Below are positions 48,401-60,400 of a DNA stretch of 64,000 bases, piece after piece; the stretch's first letter is position 1; every line of letters begins with the position of its first letter. The notes below the pieces were generated by a model. It made no database searches. It was not told the origin of the DNA and was given only the letters and a program-made list of their open reading frames with translations. The position numbers and the translations under genes are program-made. Location: NCBI GenBank assembly GCA_963575645.1, contig OY754468.1, positions 52,091,665 to 52,155,664 of the forward strand. The letters run 5' to 3'. This DNA is from Xanthostigma xanthostigma. Lineage: Eukaryota > Arthropoda > Insecta > Raphidioptera > Raphidiidae.

Positions 48401-51400
48401 AATACATGTGCGCTCTTCTGCAATAAGGTCATAGGACTACATTCCATTGACCGGTCTTCTTTTAAAAATCCAACAGTAAAAACTTATGAAAATAAGTGAA
48501 CAAAATCGGTTGAAAATACGTGAATATATTATATGGCGAGTGAATTCGGAACTCGACGATAAATTTTTAACGTCGTTTTTTCTGTTGTTTCAGGTAAAAC
48601 TTATTGCCAGGCCTGCAAGAAAAAATGTTCGGGCGAAGTCCTGAGGGTACAGGATAAGTATTTCCACACGCAGTGTTTCAAGTGCAAAGTTTGCTCGAAT
48701 TCTTTGGCTCAAGGCGGCTTCTTCTCAAAAGACGGCGATTATTACTGCACCGCCGACTACCAGCGCAACTTCGGGACCAAATGCGCCATCTGCAAGGACT
48801 ATGTCGAAGGAGAAGTCGTGACGGCTCTCGGCAACACGTATCATCAGAAATGCTTTACCTGCGCCAGATGCCGTCAGGCGTTTCCATCCGGAGAAAAGGT
48901 CACTTATACCGGAAAAGAGGTGCTCTGTCAAAAATGCGTACAGATACCGATACGCGAGGCAGTCACCCCCCAAACTAGTCCTATTACAAATAATCCTAAC
49001 GGTAAATAATACAATTTCTGTATAATACGCGCCACGGATCTAAAAGGTTCGGAAGCTAGTCACAAACAGCGTCGCAAAGGCACATTTTAGAGCCGTCGAT
49101 ACTCCCACCACCTCCCAGCTACCTGCACAGAACGTGCGCTCGTCCGTGATTGGGCGTGATCGCTCGTTGCCTTTGTCACTTGTCGCTTTCCTGCTTTAAA
49201 GTACAGTCGAGTACGCTATTGTCAAGTTGTTATTGTTATTTTAGTTTTGTTGAATTGCGAGTTTGTAGTTTTTCAACAGACTGTACAAGCGCAAGCCCGC
49301 ATTCGCGTCTAACTTCCGAGCCTTTTAGATTCGTGGCGCGTATTACACGCATCTTTTATAGTATGATATAGCAAAAGTTTACTAAAGTATCATCATCATA
49401 AAGTTCCTTATCCTTTACAGGATGTTGAAAACCACGTTTTTCCACCTCACTTTGTCTATAGCTGTCGATTTTAGATCACTAAAAGATTTTTTTGTCCATT
49501 TTTTTAAGTTCGCTATTAGTGCAAGCTCCCATGACAGAAAAAGTTACCCCAAAGAACACCTCGAAATTATAAAGTGAAAATGGCTGAAAAACATGTCAGA
49601 AACATGTTACGCCCGCCAGACTAGTAAAAATTTGTTAATTGTTATTTTTTATGAATTTTTGAATTTAAAAAAAAAACATGATTTTACTTTCCAAAACACC
49701 TGCTTGAAATTTATACAATTTGTAGTAAATAATGTACCATTTTAGAAAAAATTTGTCTGGCTGACAATTTTTGTTAATAAATTAGCCAGACTTCATTTGT
49801 TATAAACTATTTTTTTTTTTTGAAAATACATTTCATAACACCTCCTTGAATTTTTTTTTAAATAAAATTTAAGATCTCTTCTATCTAATACAACTTGTTC
49901 GGCTGACAATTTTTGTTAATAAATTGGTCAGACTTCATTTGTTATAATTTTTTTTTTTTTATGAAGTCTGTCATAGTAAAAAACATTTTTTCGCTGACAG
50001 ACCAATTTTTATGCATAAAATAGATGTCAAACCTTCTTTCAGAAAAAAATTAAGGTGATGTTTTGACACGGCCCTTGTAAAAGCTGCTTTGTTTATGAAA
50101 AACGCTGTCACGGCGCTTAAAAATTGAATCTGGCATGGTAAAAAACAATATTTTGATGAAAAATGTATTAAAGTATATAAAAGAGATATACCGTATTAAA
50201 AATATGATATAAATCGTTGCTAACTAGAAAAAAAAATTTTTTTTTATTCTAAATTAATACGGTATATCTCTTTTATGTACTTTAATACATTTTTCATCGA
50301 AATATTGTGAGAAAAATTTCGTATTTCTCTAGATTTAATAAGCACAAGCAAACGTCTGTATCTCTTTTGGTTTGATATGCCAAAGATTTATTACAATTAA
50401 GATGAAGGAAGGTTTTGGTTGAGGATCATAAAATAAGCTTTACCAGTGTTTCGCTAGTGGCCACGTTTCGAAAAATAATAATTATGATCATGTGTACTGT
50501 TAGAACAATTTACCACCACTTGACCAGCTTGAGGCCGTGAAGATGAAAATAAATTTTTCGAAACGTTGGCCACTAGCGAAACACTGGTAAAGCTTATTTT
50601 ATGATCCTCAACCAAAACCTTCCTTCATCTTAATATTCTATTGGATCAACACTACTTTATACTGAAGACATTTATTACAATTTTTTGGGAAAATTTCTAC
50701 AGGAAGCCTGGGAAAGTCAGGGATATCTGAATCTCACAGTCTGCGCCAAGTCCTTATGAATATATTTGTTTTAGAATGTGCCGGGTGCAGAGAAGAATTG
50801 AAAGAGGGCCAGGCGCTGATAGCTCTGGAGCGCCAGTGGCACATCTGGTGCTTCAAATGCAACACTTGTGGTGCAGTGCTTCACGGCGAATACATGGGCA
50901 AGGAGGGTGTGCCCTACTGCGAAAAAGACTATCAGAAACAGTTCGGTGTAAAATGTGCCTACTGCAATAGATACATTTCGGGAAAGGTGCTGCAGGTATG
51001 AAATCTTGAAAGCGTCGATTTAAGGTTATACGCCCGATAGAGCAACGTATAGATAATACGCTGAAATTTTAATATGTTAATTATGGATATCTCATACATT
51101 CAACTGCATTTTTTTAAAAACATTGACCGTCTAGTTTTCAAGTTATTAATTATTAAAAATGCGATTTTTAACAATGATAAATGAGAAGACTGCCCGGAAG
51201 TGTATATAAAAATAAGATTAAACCAAATTGGCTATCGACAAATTTTTAAAAAACTGATTATTCGAAAGTTTGACTCTTTTAGATAACGTAAAAATTAAAA
51301 AAACTAAACTTTCCCGTGCAGTTTTGGAAAAAATATTAATTAAAAATTTTCGAAACAACTCTCAATATCTCTATTTTCTAGATTTGAATTATGTCACCAT

Positions 51401-54400
51401 GAAAACCAGATTACACGAAAAGTTTTTCATAAATTTTGTTTTTATTAAATAATTTTTTTGACGTAGCTAATAACTACAACTTGAAAATTGGATATTTTCT
51501 CATTTACCAAGTATTAAAAACTGCATTTAATATCCAATAACTTAAAAACTATACGTCTAACGGTTCAAAGGTTTTTAAAACCAAAACGTAAGATAAAATC
51601 ATTCGTGTACACTGGACTTAATTAAATATACTGCTTAGGTCACAACTTTATGATATTATGTCAAATGTTTAAATATTATTTCTTGAATATTAAAAAAATA
51701 AAGCTATAATCAACAGGATGTAATATTTCCATAAGAAATAATAAATTTACAAAGTCATATAACATTTTTTTATTACAACAAAATACGGACGCAGTTTTTA
51801 GTAATACGGTCGAGAGCGTATAACCTTAAGTGTTTTTTTTTCTCTCGTAATACGTTTAATTTATTCAATTAGGCCGGAGACAATCACCATTTCCATCCGA
51901 CTTGCGCTCGTTGCACCAAATGCGGTGATCCGTTTGGAGACGGTGAAGAAATGTATTTACAAGGCGGCGCCATTTGGCATCCTCGCTGCGGACCGGGTCC
52001 GACTGAGAACGGTGCTGTTATTAACGGTACTTTGGAAGCAAATGGTCACTGTACCGATACTGAGTCTAGGGGCGGCGACACTTCCGGCAGGGAATTCGAT
52101 CGGATAAGTAGTTCGAGCGTAAGTCGACTGAATTTGTTTATAAAGTAAACTGCTTTTGGTGTTCATTTTTATGAAGAATTGTTTTGAATAAAAGTTTTAT
52201 CCCTGGCTCTTAAGAATGTTTTATTTGGATTTTTTTTTATCGTGCTTTTTTACATCGGAAAAGTAGGGTTATGTTTGCCTTAAAGTTCGTTCCAAGCAGC
52301 CGCGAACGGTAATAAAACCGTACACAGTCTTATTACTGCGCAAGACTGTCTTGCGCAGTATCGATTTTTGAGCTGGTGCGCAAATTAGTCTTGCGCAGTG
52401 ACAAGACTGTGTACGGTTTTATTACCGTTCGCGGTTGCTTGGAACGAACTTAATATGTCGGCCATATTTTTATATGACTGTTTAAAAATTGGTAGATTTA
52501 TTTATTTTTTTGTATGTAAAAATGCACATTTTCTGTTTATTATGAAGGGTAACATTTTAGTGTATTGTTTTTTTAGTTTGGAATTTAAAAAAAAAACTGA
52601 ATTGTATTTCTTTTATAATTTTGTTATTTTTGCATGGTTGTTTCGTTTGTTTTGTTGGCAGTATTCTATCCGTTCTCGCACTCCCAGCCTCAATGGTTCT
52701 TTATACAGTCCGTATAATAGTTTGAAGGTTTGTTTGCATTTTTTTTTTGCCACAATTTTTTTTTTCTAATTGGCGATCTAATATTTTTAGACGCGATTAG
52801 CGTTAGCTAATGCGCCTATCCTTTGTTGTATTTATAATTAAGTTTTTGTTGATTTGCAATTATTTATTTTGTTGCTTGTATTGTGAAGACAAAAAACATT
52901 TGATTTTCAACTGTTGTACAAGCGTCATTTGTTTTGAATTAAACAAAAACTACACACGTTTTAATAATATCGATGTAATGTTTTTTAGCACCAATACCAT
53001 TACCGTACAAGTTCACCAGGTTTAGTGTTACGTGAATATAACAAATCAGGCGGTCTCAGCGAGGATATCTCTCGCATTTACACTTATAGCTATTTAACAG
53101 AAGAACCGACGCAAGGCTACTTAAGAAGGCCGATCGATCCTTACGACAAGCCGCCGACTTCGCCTCATTTCCATCGCCCTACTTGTAAGTCATCGAAGCG
53201 TGCATTTTTATCGCGAAATTAAAAATTACTCAATCGACCAGACGTCTGTTTTGTTTTCGACAGCGGCTCATTCGTTACGCAGCAGTACAGGCGGCAGATT
53301 GTCGAAATCGTCAAAGTCCGGCATGAAAGTGTTGGTAGATTCGATACGCAGTGAAACTCCGCGTCCGAAGTCTCCTCACATGAACAACGAGGAGCCCATT
53401 GAACTAGCCCACTTCCCGGGAGCGAAACCTCCGAAACCGGGCGAAAAACCAAAGATTGAACGGGATGATTTTCCGGCACCGCCTTATCCCTACACCGATC
53501 CCGGTAAGCCGTCGATTGTTAGTTTTATGTTTTTAAGTTGGCGCACCGGTTAATTTCAATCCGGTTTTCAGAACGAAGACGGAGATGGTCCGACACATAC
53601 AAAGGCGTTCCGGTTTCCGACGACGAAGACGAAACCGATAAAGTGAACGGAGACGGATCGAAAGTCGGAGAAGACAAGTTGAAAAAAGAAGAGCAGGAGT
53701 TGGAAAAAATTGCTACCGGAATAGGAAAAGTTTTCTTACAGAACGTGCGTGAACGTGAAAAAATTCGGCAGTGGAAGGCGGCACATATAGATCCTAGAAA
53801 CGCGTCGAGGTTCGTAATAACATTGATTCAGTATTCGAAAATCGGGAATGTGTGTTTGAGTGCACTTTTTTGACGTGATAACGTCTTATAAATTGATGAA
53901 TCACCAATCTTATAAATTGATAAAATACCGGCTGCATGCACGAAAAAGTGTAACGGTCGTAACGTTCGTAACGCGTAACGTTCCGCCTGACCCTGTGCGT
54001 GCTTTTTGCTAATTTCTCGCTCAATTTAAATCAGATCGGTTTGAAACCAGTCTTAAACGAAAGAGGAGAACATTTTACATAGATTTCGTATAACAGAATT
54101 TGCCTAAACAGTTTTTTTATACAAATTTATATAGAAAAATAGCTGTATAAATGCAATGTTGTCTAATGCATGGCGCGACGCGGTCGGTCGTCTTTGTTTG
54201 CCGTACATGGAAATTAAAAGATAACGTATGTCTTGTCTTAACATGAAAACGGCTGCATTTCTAATGTTTAATTCAATTTTTTGACATTAGTATTTTGTGA
54301 AATGCAACGCCTTCTAAGTTAAGTATTGGAATAACTAATTATTATTAGAACATAATACTTTGACAGTTGCAAACGTCACTTTTGACATTTCTTATCATTC

Positions 54401-57400
54401 CGACACCAAGGATAAGCGGATTGAAACCAAATTTTGGGAGGTTTAGGTTATGTATTAAGGAATACGTTATCACGTAAAACTATCGTCCGTAAACCGACTT
54501 TACAGACAACCAATTTTTTTTTTATAGGACGCCTTCTGCGAGCAAAGAACCGGCGTACAGGCTGCGTTACGAATCGCCGGTCGGAGCGAGTCCTTCGCGC
54601 AATCTCGACCACGCGAAGCCGTACGATGACGAGGAGGTCTTCGAGCGCAGCTCCACGTATCGGTCCTCTGTTGGCCGATCGGTCGGTCAAATACCGAGTT
54701 ACAACGGTAAGTTTTTTTGCGTTTTTATGATCGATTGTGTTTTACTTAAGTCCAGAATAAAAATTTGCGGAATGATGATTTATTTTTGAAACGGCGTGTA
54801 ATAACAGTGGATTGACAAAAAACTTCGCATTTTTTACACGCTTTATATTAACTTCAGTTGTAAGTTTGTATGTATGTATGTTTGTTTGTAACCTCCGTTT
54901 GGACTACAGCAAGTGGTTTATTACTGTAGTGTAATATGCCAGCACTGTAACTACAGTGGTTAGCCGTGCGGTCTAAGGCACGGGTCTTCGCTGACGTCAA
55001 CTCTTGGAATCACGGGTCGTGGGTTCTAATCCCGTCCACGCCGAAAAAAAAAATTGTTTTTTTTTTTCGGCAAATTTTTGACAATAAATCGAACTAAAAA
55101 GTGGAAAATAAATATAGTTTAAAAAAAACTAAAAAACACGCTTTATATCAAACTAAAAAGTGAAAAATAAATATACATAGTTTAAAAAAAACTAAAAAAC
55201 ACGCTTTATATCGAACTAAAAAGTAAAAAATATTTTTTTTTAAAATAAGCTTGAAACAATAATGAATAAAAAATACTAGTATTATTGTGAAAAAAGCGTG
55301 GGGCCACATTTTCGTACATCGAGCGCCCCACGCTTTTGACGTGATAACGTCTTATAAATTGATGAAACACCGGCTGCATGCACGAAAAAGTGTCACGTTC
55401 CGCCTGACCCTGTGCGTGCAAGCGAGAGCGCAGTATGACAGCTACTAAAATTTAGGTTATGTATTATTAAATATGATATTCGAGCGGAATATGTTATCAC
55501 GTAAAACTATCGTCCGTAAACCGACTTTACAGACAACCAATTTTTTTTTACAATAATACTAGTATTTTTTATTCATTATTGTTTTAAGCTTATGTTAAAA
55601 AAAATATTTTTTACTTTTTAGTTCGATATAAAGCGTGTTTTTTAGTTTTTTTTAAACTATATTTATTCGCTATTTTTCGAACCTTCGTCGGATGTTTTAA
55701 AAAACGTGAATAAACACGATTCTGCGACAGATATTTTATGCCGTTTCATAAAAATAAATCGTTATTCCGCACTTCATCACAATGACATATCGAAATGAAC
55801 TCCTCTTAGCTATTTTAGAGAAAAATATTTGTATTTAATAACATAATCACATTTATGGCTCGGGACAGTATTGTAATTATATTTCTTCAAATTGGCTAAG
55901 GTGAGGCTGCATGTTAAAACACGTTACTTTTTTTTTATAAATGGCATGATGTAAATTGTTACACAAAGAGATTTTTATATTGTCTATACCAGGCTTGGGC
56001 AAATGGCGGCCCGCAGCGCAATTTTATTTGGCCCGCATTTTAGAAAAATAGTAGCGGAAATAGAATCCGAGGATCTTTTTTTCTGCAAATTTTTGGCCCG
56101 CGGTTAAGGAGGTTGAGCCGTTTTACGAAGATAATGAAAAAACTCTGAAATAAAGTTTTTTTAATAGATTTTTTTATAACAAAATTTTCTGTACAAAATC
56201 CAAAATCATTAGGAGATTTATAAAGTAAAAAATTTAAAAAACTTTTACATGTAGTCTTTTGGAAAATATGTCAACCTAGCATGCAAACAGTGCATTTTAA
56301 TTTTTTGCAAATAACCAAATAATGTCAGCAGTTCCGAAAACTAACTATGTAAAGCATCGATGTCTTACGCATATTTTAATATTTTTTCCAATTTAATTAG
56401 GAGACTTTTAATCAATAAAAAAAATTATTAAACCTTAGCACTTTTCAATTATGGACTTTTATTCTTGACAATTTTAACTGAATTTTCAACTTTTTAATGA
56501 TTTAATTTTAATTTTTATTATTTCTAATTTCTTTTTTAAATTATTTACTGCAAACAATATGTAAAATACAAATATTTACATAAATTTATTTTTTTAACCT
56601 AACTTTGTACAAATTAAGTAAAATACTGAAATAATTAATAATATTAAAAAAAAATTATTTATTATGACAATAATTTATTGGTATCATCGACTTACACTCT
56701 TTTGTAAAAATGTATTATGGAAAAGTTCCCATTTAGAATTCGACTTACTTTTGATTGGGACTGTAACGGATCAACCTCCTTAAATTTTCTTCAGCCATCT
56801 GGCCCGCGGTCAAATTTTCATCAGCTATGTAGCCCACCGATCAAAAGATTTGCCCGCCCCTGGTCTATACTGTTCCCTCTTGTATATTGTTTTAAATTAC
56901 AATTAATTAGAAAGAGCGAGTAGTATTCTGTTGTTACAAAGAGGGGTAGAGATGGACTGATATTTTCATTGGTAGTTTGAATTACGTTTCCAGACTGTAT
57001 TAACGCATGATTATTAATTTTAATAACGCCTTGTGTGTTACTATAATTCAATGATAGTAGGGATTATATTTCATTCATCTGAAAAAAGATCAACGTCCTG
57101 ATATAAAAATCTTACCGTTGAAATTGTATATACATAATTTTTAATTTATCGATGGTTTGCATGAAAATGTTGTTATCGGGTAGTCATTTTTAAATATAAT
57201 TGTGTTTTTCTGGTAGCTGACTGTAAGGATACTGAAGGTATATTAAATTATTGTACTCTGTAAATATTCACGAACTAAATTTCGAATAATATATAATTTC
57301 AGTTTAAATTCAATTCAGTCATGGACTTCTTTGTTATATCACTGTTTATAGACAATCAGTGTTTTGTTTAGTTGATCATTTGTTTTGCAAGTTGTTCTTT

Positions 57401-60400
57401 TGTTTCACGTTAAAAAAAATATTCAAATATTGTTTAACATTCGGCAACTGGCCAAAGACAAGAGTCAGGCCAAACAACATTAAAAAAAAAAATTGTTTGA
57501 CATTTGCGAATTACAAAATTATAGTGTTGGAGAGGTTTTCGTATAAATATGTACATAAGTTTCTTGTTTTGTGTCCCTGCTCCGCACGTTTTGTATATTC
57601 TTAACATCAACTTATTTAACTGGTTGTCTTATGTCATTTTTTGAAACCGCTGTAGGTATCAATTCACTGTTCAATTTTTTTCATTTATAGTTTATCGTTT
57701 GTTTGCAATAGATTTTTGATAAGTACATCGATTTTCTAGAACTTCATTTTTAATAATTAGTGCAGTACTTAGACAGTTTAATTAACTACAAAGACGCTAA
57801 AAAGCTGAAAGAATATATCTACAAACATTCTGTAAATTTTATTTATTTTAACAATGTAACAATGATCAAAAAAAAAGATTTTAGTCGCTTTTCAAAATGA
57901 GCATATTAACTTCATATAACTCGCGACTGTTATTCAGAAACCAATTTTGTCGCTAAAATAGCAATCGGATTTTTTCGAACTATATATAAAAAACTAAGCG
58001 TTTTAACGTCTTTGAATACAAGTGTCTTCACCTGTTAAAATAAACTTGATTTTTTAAACGTAACGTTTTGCCAAAACAAAACAAGCATGTTAGTGAGATT
58101 CCAGTTAACTTTTATATTATGTATAAAAAAACAATGGAACGTTTTCATACCGTGTTCTATCACTAGATGGCAGCATATTTCATTCTGTTTGTCAGTTGTA
58201 ATTTAATAAGTTTTCACGTTTTCATTAGAGCGAATTATTTTGAACTGAGTTGAATGCCATCTACTGTTGTTTTTTGAGAACTGGCCTTTGAAAACTTCCA
58301 GTTGGTTGTGCATTGTTTTTTGATTGTTTTTTTGGTGTTGTGGTGTGTGTTTGTGCAGTAGTATCGTCGCTCAGAAGTGTACCAAGGCCCGGTTACGGTC
58401 TGCGATCTTCGACTTTACCGGCGACCGGCCGAAACGGCATGCAAAACGGATATTCAGTAAGTGCAGTCGGACATTTTACGGAACGAGTTTAGATCGGTTT
58501 TAAATATCGACGTCGTCGAAATTCGTTATTTTTCAGCGAATCGTCTTTAAAACCGATCGTAGACGCGTTTAAAATGTATTTCTAAGTATAGTAGGGACTG
58601 TTAGGCGCAGTTTGCATAAAAGAAATTCTCAAAATACGCTTTTAATACTTTTTTTTTTGTTACGCTGGTATCACCACTGTAACATTACAATGCTTTCATT
58701 TGTTTATTTGTAGAAAAGTTGAATATCGTTTCAAGTTTACGTTTGTTTTTTGAATGACAAATGAAAACAGCATTTTGAATTTGAATCTGTAAGCGCTTCA
58801 TAACATTTTTATTTACTCGATTCAAAATAAATGGCGCTTTTGAGATACTTTTTTTTCTATGTTTGAGTATTTTATATTATGCACTCTGCTTATTACCCTT
58901 GCCAATATCACCACAGAATCCATTTATGCTGCGTAACCGGAACAGTAACTGCGTGAACGGCCATCTTATAAATCGCTAAACAATTGCTGGATACTTTTTA
59001 ACTCCACTTGTTTAATTTTGCTCATAACCTATCATAACAGGTTAAAAGTACAGTATACTCATTTTGTGTGTTAAAAATTCTAAAAACACGATCAGCTAGT
59101 TTAGATTTCATACAAAATGTCCGAAAATCAGTCAAGAAAACGAATTTAAAAATATTTTTACGCGCCGACTGCTGTTCAAATGTTTTATACGACACTGTAA
59201 GTAGCGCGCATGCGTTCCAGTTACGTAGCGTATAGGGATCGCCGTCTGTTCGGTTTATTATCTTCGTTTGTGTACGTGACGATGACGTAATCAACAGTTG
59301 TAAGCGCGTTACGACACGTTCCAAAGCCCGGCTATGGCCTGGCTTCTGCACCTCGCTCGCACACCTTCAGTTCAACCGCTGGTAGCTGCTCCGCTATACC
59401 TGTAAGTTGTCGTTCAGGGCTCTGTATTGCCTTTTGAAATACGTAGCTTCTATTTATTATAGTTTTATTATTTAATTTTTTGTGGGATAATATTTTGAAT
59501 CGGCGTAATAAGAAACCGTAACTAATGAGCCTTTTTCCTGAAGTACGAAAAATCACTCACTAGTAGCGCTAGTAGTTCGGTAGGGACAAACACTGTCAAA
59601 TCCCCATATAAACACACATTAAAGTGTACTTGAAAAAAAAAAAATGTTTTTAACAGAAGATGATGTTCCTGGAGCAAAACTAAAATTTGCAACTGTAAAA
59701 GATAACAATGTAGTAACATTAAAACGTTGGCTTGCGTGTCGTAATTTAAAAGTATCTGGAAAAAAAAATGAATTAATAGACAGGTTAGTATGCAGACTCT
59801 AGTAAAATATTAGCGATAAATTCAAACTGTAATAAGAGAAATTGAAAATAATTATAAATTTCAGATTTATTTCCAAATGAAATATGAATAAAAAATATAT
59901 GGTAATAAAACAAATTTAATTAAATATAATAAATGAATATAATTTAATAAAAGATTGAGGTTATATCTCATTCTAATCAATGGTAATAAACTGTGAAAAA
60001 TTTACTATTCATTTTTTATTCATTTAATTAATTTTAAAAATAATTTCGATAACATAATATGTAAATGATGACTCTCAGTGATAAGTTTATCAGTTCAAAA
60101 TTTTTTTTATTTCAGATTTATATTTTTAAATAATAAAATAATATCACGTAAATAACATTGGTTGGCATGTAAATATTTTATGTTTGTCCCTACTACTAGT
60201 GCTGCCTCTCGTGACACTTTCGCTGCTCTATTCTCAGGAAAAAGGCTCATAGTAAATATAAAGATTATTATTATTATTATTTAATCGACGCTCTTCTTTT
60301 TTTTGGGGGGAAATTTTTGATATTTTTAACGGTTTTATAGCGCATGGTAAATGGGATTGTATAAAACAAAAAACGAATTGAAATTAGACGAAACAGAATT

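Larger units (their letters stand above)
49002..50774. other. abLIM intron 2 with several repeats
   Basis: Holds MITE B copy 4, a local tandem repeat, an inverted repeat and a Penelope-like fragment, listed separately. No additional exon seen. Confidence 0.6.
54836..55666 (+). mobile_element. tRNA-headed fold-back element, copy 2, split by a HINE
   Basis: Same leader (GTTTGTATGTATGTATGTTT), tRNA-like head (54956-55042) and 55 bp tandem units as 44611-45286. Its palindrome centre (CACATTTTCGTACATCGAGC then GCCCCACGCTTTT) is the inverse of that in copy 1, and HINE copy 12 sits in the loop-side arm at 55338-55540. Confidence 0.75.

Noticed and set aside
52398..52769. 123-codon ORF overlapping abLIM exon 5
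   Set aside because: It runs through intron 4 and the palindromic MITE; only 52662-52727 has exon borders and fitting phase.
59022..59351. Minus-strand ORF of 109 codons
   Set aside because: Overlaps exon 10b antisense; no family resemblance.
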